From assembly GCF_900100975.1 (NCBI RefSeq), contig NZ_FNFX01000003.1, positions 186,001-250,000 on the forward strand: a DNA stretch of 64,000 bases, given 5' to 3'. The notes beneath the pieces were generated by a model that was not told the origin of the DNA, searched no databases, and worked only from the letters and a program-made list of their open reading frames with translations. This DNA comes from Methylophilus rhizosphaerae (GTDB taxonomy: Bacteria > Pseudomonadota > Gammaproteobacteria > Burkholderiales > Methylophilaceae). This document shows positions 51,303 to 60,274 of this stretch, piece after piece (the first letter of the stretch is position 1; each line of letters begins with the position of its first letter). A program made the translations under genes and the position numbers.

Positions 51303-53168
51303 ATGCAAGTTAATAAAATCAAACTGGCTTTGGGCCTGGTTGCTGCGCTGCCAATGGTTGCATTCGCCGCTGCTGACCAAGAAGCTGCGATGAAGGATGC
51401 AAACAACTGGACCCACCCACGTGGTAATTATTTAAACCAAGGTTACAGCACCCTGGCACAAGTGAATAAGGGTAACGTTAAAAACCTGAAAGCTGCCTGG
51501 ACATTCGCAACCGGTGTAAACCGCGGTCACGAAGGTTCGCCAGTGGTTGTGGGCAACATGATGTACGTTCACACTGCTTTCCCAAACAACGTATACGCTC
51601 TGGATCTGAACGACAACCAGAAAATCGTATGGTCCTATTTCCCTAAACAAGACCCAAGCGTTCAAGCAGTTCTGTGCTGCGATAACGTTTCTCGCGGTCT
51701 GGGTTTCGGCGACGGTAAAATCTTCCTGCAACAGAACGATGGCGTTCTGATCGCTCTGGATGCAAAAACCGGTGCTAAAGTCTGGGATGTTAAAAACACT
51801 GACCCAAAAGTCGGTGCTACTAACACTAACGCTCCACACGTTTACAAAGACAAAGTATTGACCGGTTGTTCAGGTGCTGAATTCGGCGTACGTTGCTTTA
51901 TCGCTGCATACAACATCAAAGACGGTTCTTTGGCATGGAAAGCCTACTCAACAGGTCCTGACGCTGAAGTACTGATTGGTGCTGACTTCAACAAAGACAA
52001 TCCTCAATACAATGCACTGTCTGTTTACCAAGACGTAAACGGCGGTAACAAAGAGGGTGGTTCTTTCAAGAAAATCCCTAACGACCAGCTGAAAACTGGC
52101 GAAAAAGAATTGGGTACACGTACCTGGTTGAAACCACAGGCTGTTAAAGATGGCTGGCAACATGGTGGTGGTTCCGTATGGGGCTGGTGGCCATATGATG
52201 CCCGTACCAACCTGGTTTACTACGGTACAGGTAACCCATCTGTTTGGAACCCAGACGTACGTCCAGGCGACAACAAATGGTCCATGACTATTTTTGCACG
52301 TGATTTGGACACTGGCGTGGCTAAATGGGGCATGCAAATGACACCACACGATGAGTGGGACTACGACGGTATTAACGAAGTGATCCTGTTCGACAAAGGT
52401 GGCAAAACATACGCATGGCACCATGACCGCAACGGTTTCATCTACACATGGCAAGCTAACAACGGTACATTGGTTGCTGCTCAAAAAGTACACCCATTCG
52501 TTAACTGGGCTAACAGTGTAGACCTGAAAACAGGGGTACCTGACAAACTGGCATCTGCTTCTACTCACCAGGACTACAACGCTAAGGGTGTTTGCCCATC
52601 TGCATTGGGTACTAAAGACCAACAGCCAGCTGCCTACTCTCCAAAAACAGGCTTGATGTACACACCATTGAACCACGTATGTATGACATATGAGCCAGTT
52701 GAGTCCAAATACGTTGCTGGTCAACCATGGGTGGGTGCAACATTGACCATGTTCCCTGGTCCTGACGGCGTGATGGGTGGTTTCGGTGCTTACGACCCAA
52801 TGACCAACAAAAAAGTCTGGTACAACAAAGAGAAATTCTCTGCTTGGGGCGGTGCTCTGACTACAGCGTCTGACCTGGTGTTCTACGGTACCCTGGATCG
52901 CTGGTTCAAGGCTGTTGATGCACAAAACGGTAAAGAACTGTGGAAATTCCAGGTTGGCTCCGGTGTGATCGGTAACGCATTCACCTACGGCCACAAAGGC
53001 AAGCAATACGTTGGCGTACTGTCCGGTATCGGCGGTTGGGCTGGTGTTGCGATGAACTTGGGTATGACTAACGACACAGACGCACTGGGTGCTGCTGGTG
53101 GTTACAAAGAACTGACCAAGTACAACGCTGCTCCTGGCGGTGGCGCACTGAATGTGTTCTCACTGTAA
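51303..53168 (+). CDS. xoxF: Lanthanide-dependent methanol dehydrogenase XoxF
   Basis: The 621-residue periplasmic PQQ enzyme oxidises methanol (and often formaldehyde). ATG 51303 is preceded by GGAG; an in-frame TTG at 51291 is not needed. A signal peptide ends near VAFAAADQ. The eight-bladed propeller carries WxxF-type repeats. The vicinal disulfide Cys125-Cys126 sits in AVLCCDNVSRG. Metal ligands read E193 (GAEFGVRC), N311 (YGTGNPSVWN), D353 and D355 (DEWDYDGINE); the extra D355 is the lanthanide marker, Ala in calcium-type MxaF. The E193-to-N311 gap is longer than in the Methylacidiphilum enzyme. Followed by a strong terminator, then xoxJ and two cytochrome genes. No mxa genes are in the window. 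I lean to the XoxF4 clade typical of Methylophilaceae. Confidence 0.95.
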   Translation: MQVNKIKLALGLVAALPMVAFAAADQEAAMKDANNWTHPRGNYLNQGYSTLAQVNKGNVKNLKAAWTFATGVNRGHEGSPVVVGNMMYVHTAFPNNVYALDLNDNQKIVWSYFPKQDPSVQAVLCCDNVSRGLGFGDGKIFLQQNDGVLIALDAKTGAKVWDVKNTDPKVGATNTNAPHVYKDKVLTGCSGAEFGVRCFIAAYNIKDGSLAWKAYSTGPDAEVLIGADFNKDNPQYNALSVYQDVNGGNKEGGSFKKIPNDQLKTGEKELGTRTWLKPQAVKDGWQHGGGSVWGWWPYDARTNLVYYGTGNPSVWNPDVRPGDNKWSMTIFARDLDTGVAKWGMQMTPHDEWDYDGINEVILFDKGGKTYAWHHDRNGFIYTWQANNGTLVAAQKVHPFVNWANSVDLKTGVPDKLASASTHQDYNAKGVCPSALGTKDQQPAAYSPKTGLMYTPLNHVCMTYEPVESKYVAGQPWVGATLTMFPGPDGVMGGFGAYDPMTNKKVWYNKEKFSAWGGALTTASDLVFYGTLDRWFKAVDAQNGKELWKFQVGSGVIGNAFTYGHKGKQYVGVLSGIGGWAGVAMNLGMTNDTDALGAAGGYKELTKYNAAPGGGALNVFSL

Positions 53169-53211
53169 TTTGAAATTGATTTCAAGTTACTTGTAGAAAT
53201 ACATTAACCTT

Positions 53212-53242
53212 AAACACCCTGCTTCGGCAGGGTGTTTTTTTT
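53212..53242 (+). terminator. Terminator after xoxF
   Basis: AAACACCCTGC (53212-53222), loop TTCG, GCAGGGTGTTT (53227-53237) and a run of T. An 11-bp stem capped by a stable UUCG tetraloop. It separates xoxF from xoxJ, so the latter has a separate promoter or depends on read-through. Confidence 0.95.
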
Positions 53243-53413
53243 CATGAAATTCATGATTCTGGAAAAGCAAAAGAAATTAAACTGCGTTTTGGCTACAAAT
53301 AGAAACGCATTCAAGATAAGATGATTGCGGTTGTCGTGAATTGGCAGAACTTTTGCAGTAATTAAATACTCCAAACGCGACAGGTAATGACCACAATAAA
53401 GGATGAAGTCAAG

Positions 53414-54292
53414 ATGAAAATTACATGGAATATATTGGGTGCGATTGGATTTTTGTGGGTAACGCAAACAGCGGTATTTGCAGAAGAAATAGACATTCCA
53501 TCTATTAACCCCGACGAAGGCCGGATCGGTGAAGTACGTCGTGTAGCAGATGATTCGGAGTTTAAAGTGTGTGCTGACCCGGATAATATGCCTTTCTCCA
53601 ATCTGAAGCTGGAGGGGTTTGAAGATAAAATCGCCAAAATCCTGGCTGATGACCTCGGCAAAAAGTTGACATTCCAATATGCCTATAATCGCCAGGGTTT
53701 TTTGCGTAATACGATTAACGCCATGCGCTGTGATGTCATCATGGGCATGACCTCGGACTTTGATGCTTTGCGCACTTCTACACCTTACTATCGTTCAGGC
53801 CATGTGTTTGTCTGGCGCAAGGATAGCAACTACAACATCACGGACTGGAGTTCTCCAGACCTGAAAAAGGGCATCATCGGCATTGTGGATAAGAGTCCGG
53901 CCACGATTCCTCTCAATGATCATGATTTGATGACCAATGCCAGGCCTTATCGTTTGCAACGTGACCTGAATTTGCCTACCAGCTTTATCATTGATGACCT
54001 GGTCGCCGGTAAGATCGATGTCGCCATTATGTGGGGTCCGATTGCCGGTTATTATGCCAAACAATCCAAAGTGCCACTGGAAGTGCGGTTGATTCCCGAA
54101 TATAACAAGGTCAACCTGAAGGGTAAGGAGTACTGGAATATCTCAGTGGCTGTCAGGAAGAAAGATAAAGACCGTATCAAAGTGATTAATGAAGCGCTGG
54201 AACGCAATAAAAGCAAGATTGATGCAATCCTGAAAGAGTACGGTATTCCTACTGTCCCGGTGGTTGAGGGGGATAGTGTGTATAAAAACTAA
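53414..54292 (+). CDS. xoxJ: XoxJ-like periplasmic binding protein
   Basis: The 292-residue protein belongs to the quinoprotein-dehydrogenase-associated solute-binding family (XoxJ/MxaJ). I chose ATG 53414 because it opens a signal peptide (MKITWNILGAIGFLWVTQTA, cleaved after VFA); an upstream ATG at 53387 would add nine polar residues. The binding-protein core includes FKVCADPDNMPFSNLKLEGF, IAKILADDLGKKLTFQYAY, AMRCDVIMGMTSDFDAL and IDVAIMWGPIAGYYAK. XoxJ is thought to help activate or mature XoxF rather than import a solute; no ABC transporter genes are present. It lies 245 bp after xoxF. Confidence 0.92.
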   Translation: MKITWNILGAIGFLWVTQTAVFAEEIDIPSINPDEGRIGEVRRVADDSEFKVCADPDNMPFSNLKLEGFEDKIAKILADDLGKKLTFQYAYNRQGFLRNTINAMRCDVIMGMTSDFDALRTSTPYYRSGHVFVWRKDSNYNITDWSSPDLKKGIIGIVDKSPATIPLNDHDLMTNARPYRLQRDLNLPTSFIIDDLVAGKIDVAIMWGPIAGYYAKQSKVPLEVRLIPEYNKVNLKGKEYWNISVAVRKKDKDRIKVINEALERNKSKIDAILKEYGIPTVPVVEGDSVYKN

Positions 54293-54522
54293 CACTTCAT
54301 AGAAAGATATGAAAAAATTTTATAAACAGTACATTACTCAATGACAGCGAAAAAAAAACTCAGTAAAATCTGGGACTTGTTTTGAAATGGCTCTGTGAAA
54401 CATTCTGAAATTATTCAGAAGTATTCGTCAACCGTTTATGGAACGATTCGTTAAATGGGCATGCGTCGATTGTTCAGATTTCCAGTTGGCGCCGCTCATT
54501 TTGTTTAGAATTAGGAGAAAAC

Positions 54523-55005
54523 ATGTTAGGCAACACACTTAAATCAGCATTGATGATTTCACTGTTGGCATTTGCCACAGGCGCAGTGGCTGATGTTACT
54601 TTTTCAGCGACTCAGGACGGATCTGCTCTCAATATCGATAAGGCGATGTTTGATACACCAGCCGCTAAAGAGTTTTTGGCAACAGGCAAAAATCCTTATA
54701 TCGGTAACGAAGATGCCATCAAAAAAGGCAAAAAGATTTTTAATCTGTACTCCTGCGTTGCCTGTCATGGTGGCCATGGTGAAGGTGCTGTAGGCCCAGG
54801 CTTGATCGGTGCTAACTTCCGCTATGCTAAAAATGCCACTAACAAAGGTATGTTCGAAACTATCTGGCATGGTACCAATGGTGGTATGGGCGCTAAAGGT
54901 TTTGGTTTGATGGCTCCAGATGATGGTTTGAAGCCAGACGAAGTGTTGCAAGTGATTTCTTTTGTGCGTAGCAACAGCACTGTGAAAATGACTGGTAACG
55001 AGTAA
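54523..55005 (+). CDS. xoxG: XoxG-like cytochrome c (electron acceptor of XoxF)
   Basis: The 160-residue periplasmic cytochrome has a signal peptide ending near GAVADVT. A single heme site C78-V-A-C81-H82 is followed by GGHGEGAVGPGL. A likely axial Met lies in GMGAKGFGLMAP. The C-terminal helix (PDEVLQVISFVRSN) closes the class I fold. Position after xoxF-xoxJ makes it the natural electron acceptor of the dehydrogenase. AGGAGA upstream supports the start, and its own terminator follows. A near-copy lies immediately downstream. Confidence 0.92.
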   Translation: MLGNTLKSALMISLLAFATGAVADVTFSATQDGSALNIDKAMFDTPAAKEFLATGKNPYIGNEDAIKKGKKIFNLYSCVACHGGHGEGAVGPGLIGANFRYAKNATNKGMFETIWHGTNGGMGAKGFGLMAPDDGLKPDEVLQVISFVRSNSTVKMTGNE

Positions 55006-55022
55006 TATCCAGTATAGATAAG

Positions 55023-55047
55023 ACGGTCACCCAGGTGACCGTTTTTT
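55023..55047 (+). terminator. Terminator after first cytochrome gene
   Basis: ACGGTCAC and GTGACCGT form an 8-bp perfect stem with CCAG loop, followed by six T. It implies the second cytochrome gene has its own promoter. Confidence 0.9.
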
Positions 55048-55147
55048 GTATTTATGGCACAATGATTCAAGCGGTTTACTCATAATAAGAATAATAAAAA
55101 CTGTTTCAATTCAGGGTGTTTTGAGGGATGGAAAGATAGGGGGAATT

Positions 55148-55657
55148 ATGAAAGGTTTGTTGTTAGCATCAGGATTGGCGATATTATTGGGCGCGTGTGG
55201 GAATACTGATAAGTCAGCCACAGGTTCAGCATCGGCAGAGGATATCAAGGCCATTCAATTTGTGGCCACGCAAGATGGTCAGCCGATGGAAATTGACACT
55301 AAGATGTTTGATACGCCGGCTGCAAAAGAATTTTTAAGTACAGGCAAAAATCCTTATATCGGTAACGAAGAGGCGATTAAGGAAGGCAAGAAAAAATTCA
55401 ACCTGTTTTCTTGTGTCGCTTGCCATGGTGGCCATGGTGAAGGTGCTGTCGGTCCCGGTTTGACCGGTGAGAATTTCCGTTATGCCAAGAATGCCACCAA
55501 CAAAGGCATGTTTGAAACCATCTGGCATGGCACCAATGGCGGTATGGGCGCTAAAGGTTTTGGCCTGATGGCGCCGGATGACGGTTTGAAGCCGGATGAT
55601 GTATTGAAAGTCATCGCTTTTATTCGCAGCCATGCCAAAATTACAGGCAACGAATAG
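55148..55657 (+). CDS. XoxG-like cytochrome c, lipoprotein form
   Basis: The 169-residue paralogue of the preceding cytochrome is nearly identical over the heme domain: heme site C89-V-A-C92-H93, GGHGEGAVGPGLTGENFRYA, the KNATNKGMFETIWHGTNGG block and GFGLMAPDDGLKPDDV. The N-terminus differs: MKGLLLASGLAILLGACGNT has a lipobox (LLGAC, Cys17), predicting a lipid-anchored cytochrome. ATG 55148 has AGGGGGA upstream. The pair could provide one soluble and one membrane-tethered electron carrier for XoxF. Recent tandem duplication with signal-peptide replacement is inferred. Confidence 0.9.
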   Translation: MKGLLLASGLAILLGACGNTDKSATGSASAEDIKAIQFVATQDGQPMEIDTKMFDTPAAKEFLSTGKNPYIGNEEAIKEGKKKFNLFSCVACHGGHGEGAVGPGLTGENFRYAKNATNKGMFETIWHGTNGGMGAKGFGLMAPDDGLKPDDVLKVIAFIRSHAKITGNE

Positions 55658-55679
55658 CGGTATAATAATGTAATGTTGT

Positions 55680-55711
55680 GCGCGCTTGGCAGTACGGCAG
55701 GCGCGCTTTTT
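55680..55711 (+). terminator. Terminator after second cytochrome gene
   Basis: GCGCGC (55680-55685) and GCGCGC (55701-55706) flank a 15-nt loop region with partial extra pairing and run into six T, just before the ndh start at 55729. Confidence 0.75.
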
Positions 55712-55728
55712 TATTTGAAGGATAGAGT

Positions 55729-57054
55729 GTGACAGACGAAAATGATTTGCATCATGTCATCATTGTAGGTGGCGGTGCTGGTGGCCTGGAATTGGCAACC
55801 AAACTGGGTGACTCTCTGGGTAAAAAGAAAAAGGCCCGTATTACCCTGATTGATGCAACAAGAACCCATGTGTGGAAACCATTGCTGCATGAAATTGCAG
55901 CAGGCAGTATGGACCCTGACCGTCACGAGCTGGAATATCTGGCACAGGCGCACTGGCATCATTTCAAATTCCGTCTGGGCCGCATGGATGGCCTGAACCG
56001 TAGTACGCGCGAGGTTTTGCTGGCACCGGTACACGATGAAGACGGTAATGAAATTATTGCGCGTCGCTCATTCAAATACGATACCTTGATTATTGCGGTG
56101 GGTAGCACCACGAATGATTTTGGCATTAAAGGTGCGCGTGAGTTTTCGATTGCCCTGGATACACAGGCGCAAGCACAGAAATTCCATCGTTATCTGCACA
56201 ATGCCTTGTTGCGAGCACAAACCCAGCCTGAGCCATTAAAACCTGGCCAATTGGAGGTCGCCATTGTGGGCGCCGGTGCCACAGGCGTTGAGCTGGCAGC
56301 CGAGTTGCACAATACGACACGCGAATTAACGGCTTACGGCCTGGACAAGATTGACCCGGATCGTGATGTCAAGATTTCGCTGATTGAGGCCAGTGATCGC
56401 ATCTTGCCTGCTTTACCGCCCAAGTTATCCTATGCGGTAGATGTAGAACTGCGTAAATTGCGCGTGGATGTATTTACCGGTGAGCGTGTGACCGAGGTTT
56501 CCCCTAAAGGAATTACTACGCATAGCGGCCGTACTATTCCAGCAGAGCTGGTGGTGTGGGCGGCGGGGATTAAAGCGCCGGATTTCCTGAAAGATATCGA
56601 TGGACTGGAAACAAACAGGATTAATCAGCTGGTGGTGAATCAGAGCCTGCAAGCCACGCGTGATGAAAATATTTTTGCGTTTGGCGATTGTGCGGCTTGC
56701 CCCTGGCTGGGGCATGACACGACAGTGCCTCCGCGTGCGCAAGCTGCTCACCAGCAGGCATCACTGTTAATCAAGACAGTCAAGGCGCGTGTTGCCGGCA
56801 AACGTAACCTGCCTGAATTCCATTACCGCGATTACGGTTCTCTGGTAAATCTTGGCAAGTATTCCACCGTGGGAAGCCTGATGGGGGCAGTCGCCGGCGG
56901 TAGTATGTACATCCAGGGTTTGTTTGCCAGGGTCATGTACCGCAGTTTGTACAAAATGCATTTGATGGCCTTGCATGGCGTGCTTGCCGTGATTGTACAT
57001 ACGATTGGGCGTATCATTTCCCGCCGTACGGAACCGCACGTCAAGTTGCATTAA
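55729..57054 (+). CDS. ndh: Type II NADH dehydrogenase
   Basis: The 441-residue flavoprotein passes electrons from NADH to quinone without proton pumping. It starts with GTG 55729 (GAAGGA upstream). Two dinucleotide folds are visible: FAD site VIIVGGGAGGLELATKLGDS at about 10-29 and NADH site VAIVGAGATGVELAAELHNT near 180-199. Between and after them lie KYDTLIIAVGSTTNDFG and the second FAD contact IFAFGDCAACP. The C-terminal part (about 370-435, LMGAVAGGSMYIQGLFARVM) is the amphipathic membrane-binding region. The xox context suggests a role in methylotrophic electron flow, though it is a general respiratory enzyme. Confidence 0.93.
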   Translation: MTDENDLHHVIIVGGGAGGLELATKLGDSLGKKKKARITLIDATRTHVWKPLLHEIAAGSMDPDRHELEYLAQAHWHHFKFRLGRMDGLNRSTREVLLAPVHDEDGNEIIARRSFKYDTLIIAVGSTTNDFGIKGAREFSIALDTQAQAQKFHRYLHNALLRAQTQPEPLKPGQLEVAIVGAGATGVELAAELHNTTRELTAYGLDKIDPDRDVKISLIEASDRILPALPPKLSYAVDVELRKLRVDVFTGERVTEVSPKGITTHSGRTIPAELVVWAAGIKAPDFLKDIDGLETNRINQLVVNQSLQATRDENIFAFGDCAACPWLGHDTTVPPRAQAAHQQASLLIKTVKARVAGKRNLPEFHYRDYGSLVNLGKYSTVGSLMGAVAGGSMYIQGLFARVMYRSLYKMHLMALHGVLAVIVHTIGRIISRRTEPHVKLH

Positions 57055-57072
57055 GCGCGTAGCGTATAAGAG

Positions 57073-57105
57073 AATAAAAAGGGTGCATAAAGCGCCCTTT
57101 TTATT
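57073..57105. terminator. Bidirectional terminator between ndh and lplT
   Basis: AATAAAAAGGGTGC and GCGCCCTTTTTATT form a 14-bp stem (one wobble) with loop ATAAA. A and T tracts serve both converging genes. Confidence 0.9.
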
Positions 57106-57120
57106 TAGGTTTCTGCTGGC

Positions 57121-58287
57121 TTAACGCTGTAAATGTTTGCGATACACAAAGGTAATCAGTGCCATACTCAGGATAATGAAAACACCAAAGATTGTCACGA
57201 TGGTATTGATGTTGAAGTGCGCTCCTATCATCCAGGTGTAAGCGCCAAGCAGAATCAATATGCCAATATTTTCGTTAAAATTCTGCACGGCGATCGAGTG
57301 ACCAGCTCCCAGCAAATGATGCCCTCTGTGTTGCAGCAAGGAGTTCAGTGGGACCAGGAAATAACCTGACAATATCCCTATCACGAATAATAAAATGCCT
57401 GCCAGTACAGGGCTGTGGATCAGGATCATACTGATGACGAGAATGCCCATGTAAATGCCGGCAGGCAAGACTTTGACAGCATTTTCCAACTGAACGTAGC
57501 GTGAAGCAATCACTGATCCGACAGCCACGCCAACAGCCAGAATAGCGATCAGGTAGGTCGCCTGCTGGGGGGAAAAGCCGAGCCGGATATCCGCCCATTT
57601 CAATACGACAAACTGTAAGGTTGCCCCTGCCCCCCAGAACAATGTCGTGACAGCCAATGAGACTTGTCCTTGCGGATCTTTCCACAAAGTAATAAAGGCA
57701 TGCCAGAAGTCCTTGAGCAAGAACCGCAGTGTTTTTTGCTCCACCTGGTGGTCAATGGGGACTTTGGGAATGTAATAGTTGAAGGCGGCTGCCAGTAGGT
57801 ACAGTGCAGTAATAAACGCAATACCGAGGTAGGGGTTACTGGCCGCCATCGTCGCTCCTAATACGGGGCCGAGAATAATGGCGGTCACTGTGGTTCCCTC
57901 CATCCAGGCATTGGCTTTGATCAACAAATGGGACGGCAGCATTTCGGTCAGAATGCCATATTTGGCTGGCGAGTAGGCGGCAGCACCTACGCCGACAACT
58001 GCATAGGCATACAGTGGGGGTACACCTGCCAGTACCAGCAGGCAGCCAACAAATTTCAGGCCGTTACTCATGAACATGACGCGCCCCTTGGGTAGCGCGT
58101 CAGCAAAAGGCCCTACAAAAGGGGCCAGGACAATGTAGGAAATAACAAAGAACTCACGCAGTAATGGCTCATGCCAGCTGGGCGCATTGAGTTTGGAGAG
58201 CAATACAATGGCGGCAAACAGTAATGCATTATCGGCAATCGCCGATAAAAACTGGGCAATTAAAAGGGTATAAAAACCTTTGACCAT
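57121..58287 (-). CDS. lplT: Lysophospholipid transporter LplT
   Basis: The 388-residue major-facilitator protein has about 12 membrane segments. It begins MVKGFYTLLIAQFLSAIADN and continues LLFAAIVLL, with family words EFFVISYIVLAPFVGPFADA, PKGRVMFMSNGLKFVGC, AAYSPAKYGILTEMLPSHLL and ANAWMEGTTVTAIILGPVLG. LplT flips lysophospholipids inward for re-acylation. The acyltransferase Aas that partners it in enterobacteria is not in the window. It lies 21 bp downstream of the PhoH-like gene on the same strand. Confidence 0.9.
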   Translation of the reverse strand: MVKGFYTLLIAQFLSAIADNALLFAAIVLLSKLNAPSWHEPLLREFFVISYIVLAPFVGPFADALPKGRVMFMSNGLKFVGCLLVLAGVPPLYAYAVVGVGAAAYSPAKYGILTEMLPSHLLIKANAWMEGTTVTAIILGPVLGATMAASNPYLGIAFITALYLLAAAFNYYIPKVPIDHQVEQKTLRFLLKDFWHAFITLWKDPQGQVSLAVTTLFWGAGATLQFVVLKWADIRLGFSPQQATYLIAILAVGVAVGSVIASRYVQLENAVKVLPAGIYMGILVISMILIHSPVLAGILLFVIGILSGYFLVPLNSLLQHRGHHLLGAGHSIAVQNFNENIGILILLGAYTWMIGAHFNINTIVTIFGVFIILSMALITFVYRKHLQR

Positions 58288-58308
58288 GACAACAGCGTAG
58301 ACGGATGT

Positions 58309-59703
58309 CTACAGAATCTCAGCCGCAAAATCTGCCAGGCGCGAACGTTCACCACGTACCAGCGTAATATGGCCGTTATGTGGCCAGCTCTTAAAGCGGT
58401 CAACGACATACGTCAACCCCGAGCTACCCTCAGTCAGGTAAGGTGTGTCAATTTGTGCAATATTCCCCAAACAGACTACCTTGGTGCCGGGGCCGGCACG
58501 GGTAATCAGGGTTTTCATTTGCTTCGGCGTCAGGTTCTGCGCCTCATCAATGATGAGGAACTTGTTCAGGAAAGTGCGGCCACGCATAAAGTTCAATGAC
58601 TTGATTTTAATGCGGGTACGAATCAGGTCCTGTGTCGCAGCGCGACCCCATTCGCCAACGTCTTCATCCGTTTTGTTGAGCACATCGAGGTTGTCTTCCA
58701 GGGCACCCATCCATGGCGCCATTTTTTCCTCTTCAGTGCCTGGTAAAAAGCCGATATCTTCGCCGACCGGGACAGTGACACGGGTCATGATGATTTCCGA
58801 GTAGCGTTTTTTGTCCAGGGTTTGTGTGAGGGCGGCTGCCAGCGTCAGTAATGTTTTACCCGTGCCCGCCTGGCCTAACAGGGTGACAAAATCAATGTCG
58901 GGATCCATCAACAGGTTGAGGGCAAAGTTCTGCTCGCGGTTACGTGCCGTAATGCCCCATATACTGTGTTTGGGGTTCATATGATCCTGGACGACTTCAA
59001 GCACCGCCGAGTTGTCTTCCAGCTTGCGTACAATGGCATGAAACGGTTTGTTGTATTCATAGAATACAAATTCATTGATCAGCAGTGATTTCACCACCGG
59101 GCCGGTGATTTTATAGAACATGCGGCCAGATTCCTGCCAGGAGTGCATGTCCTTGCTGTGGGATTCCCAGAAATCCTCTGGCAATTCGCGCACACCGGTG
59201 TACAGCATATCGCTGTCTTCCAGCACCTTGTCATTGAAGTAATCTTCAGATGGTACGCCCATGGCGCGCGCCTTGATACGGATATTGATATCCTTGCTAA
59301 CCAGGATAACGTTGCGTTTCGGCGCTGCTTTTTTCAGGGACAGTGCGACACTGATAATCTGGTTATCTGCCTTGCTGCCAGCCAGCCCTGGTAAATCTGT
59401 GGGGACATGTTCCGTCTGGAAAAACAACTTGCCAGTCAGGTGGCGATTGCCCTGGATGCCGAGCGGACAGCCTTCTTCCAGTTTGTCGGTTTCTATACCG
59501 GCGATGATTTCTTCCAGGAAACGGCTTGCCTGGCGGGCGTTGCGGGCAACTTCGGTCAGCCCCTTTTTATTATTGTCCAGCTCCTCCAGGGTGACCATGG
59601 GCAGGTAAACGTCATGTTCTTCAAACCTGAATAGCGACGAGGGGTCGTGCATCAGTACATTGGTATCCAGAACGAACAGTTTGGTTTGTGGAGCACGTGC
59701 CAT
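58309..59703 (-). CDS. PhoH-family PIN-ATPase (PhoH2 type)
   Basis: The 464-residue protein joins an N-terminal PIN nuclease domain (about 8-150; LFVLDTNVLMHDPSSLFRFE with conserved Asp residues, VILVSKDINIRIKARAMG) to a PhoH helicase-like ATPase (about 255-460). Walker A is LLGQAGTGKTLLTLAAAL, Walker B is FLIIDEAQNLTPKQMKTLIT, with a following RAGPGTKVVCLGN. PhoH2 proteins act as RNA helicase-nucleases. bcp lies 11 bp downstream of phoH's upstream end on the same strand, giving a bcp-phoH-lplT run. Confidence 0.93.
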   Translation of the reverse strand: MARAPQTKLFVLDTNVLMHDPSSLFRFEEHDVYLPMVTLEELDNNKKGLTEVARNARQASRFLEEIIAGIETDKLEEGCPLGIQGNRHLTGKLFFQTEHVPTDLPGLAGSKADNQIISVALSLKKAAPKRNVILVSKDINIRIKARAMGVPSEDYFNDKVLEDSDMLYTGVRELPEDFWESHSKDMHSWQESGRMFYKITGPVVKSLLINEFVFYEYNKPFHAIVRKLEDNSAVLEVVQDHMNPKHSIWGITARNREQNFALNLLMDPDIDFVTLLGQAGTGKTLLTLAAALTQTLDKKRYSEIIMTRVTVPVGEDIGFLPGTEEEKMAPWMGALEDNLDVLNKTDEDVGEWGRAATQDLIRTRIKIKSLNFMRGRTFLNKFLIIDEAQNLTPKQMKTLITRAGPGTKVVCLGNIAQIDTPYLTEGSSGLTYVVDRFKSWPHNGHITLVRGERSRLADFAAEIL

Positions 59704-59714
59704 AGAAAGTCACT

Positions 59715-60185
59715 TTACGAGTGGAAAGACTGTATGCTGGCCAGCACCTCTGCGGCGTGACCGTCGGCTTTAACACCACGCCATTCGCGGATGAGTGTGC
59801 CTTGCGGGTTGATCAGGAAAGTGCTGCGCTCAATGCCACGCACCTGTTTGCCATACATGTTTTTCATTTTGATGACATTGAATGTCTGGCAGGCCAGCTC
59901 ATCACTGTCAGAGATCAATTCAAACGGGAAACTGTATTTGGCCTTGAAGTTTTCGTGCGATTTGAGGCTATCGCGTGAAATACCGAAAATCACGGCATTG
60001 GCCGCAGTAAACTGGTCATGCAGGTCGCGAAATTGCGTACCTTGTGTGGTACAGCCGGGCGTTGCATCTTTTGGGTAAAAATACAGCACAAGAAATTTTC
60101 CCAAATAGTCGCTGGTTTGGAACTGAAGGCCGGAAGTTGCTGGCAAGGTTAACGCGGGAACAGGCGAATTCAACATAGTATTCAT
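59715..60185 (-). CDS. bcp: Thioredoxin-dependent peroxiredoxin Bcp/PrxQ
   Basis: The 156-residue peroxidase (start ATG 60185; an in-frame upstream codon at 60194 is possible) reduces hydroperoxides. The peroxidatic Cys45 is in YFYPKDATPGCTTQGTQFRD. The resolving Cys that some PrxQ proteins have five residues later is absent (Gly in its place), but another Cys is present in ELACQTFNV. Other family motifs are FGISRDSLKSHENFKAKYSF and ERSTFLINPQGTLIREWRGV. It starts the minus-strand bcp-phoH-lplT run. Confidence 0.92.
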   Translation of the reverse strand: MNTMLNSPVPALTLPATSGLQFQTSDYLGKFLVLYFYPKDATPGCTTQGTQFRDLHDQFTAANAVIFGISRDSLKSHENFKAKYSFPFELISDSDELACQTFNVIKMKNMYGKQVRGIERSTFLINPQGTLIREWRGVKADGHAAEVLASIQSFHS

Positions 60186-60274
60186 GGCAATCACTTAGTT
60201 ACATTGTTGATAAAAAAACAAAATTAAGCAAGCAGAAAAAGAAAAATTTAGATGCAAAAATCAGGTGAAAAGAC

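Noticed and set aside
51948-53006. 352-codon open stretch antisense to xoxF
   Set aside because: It is a consequence of the strong codon bias of xoxF; the product is rich in Cys, Val and Trp with no domain.
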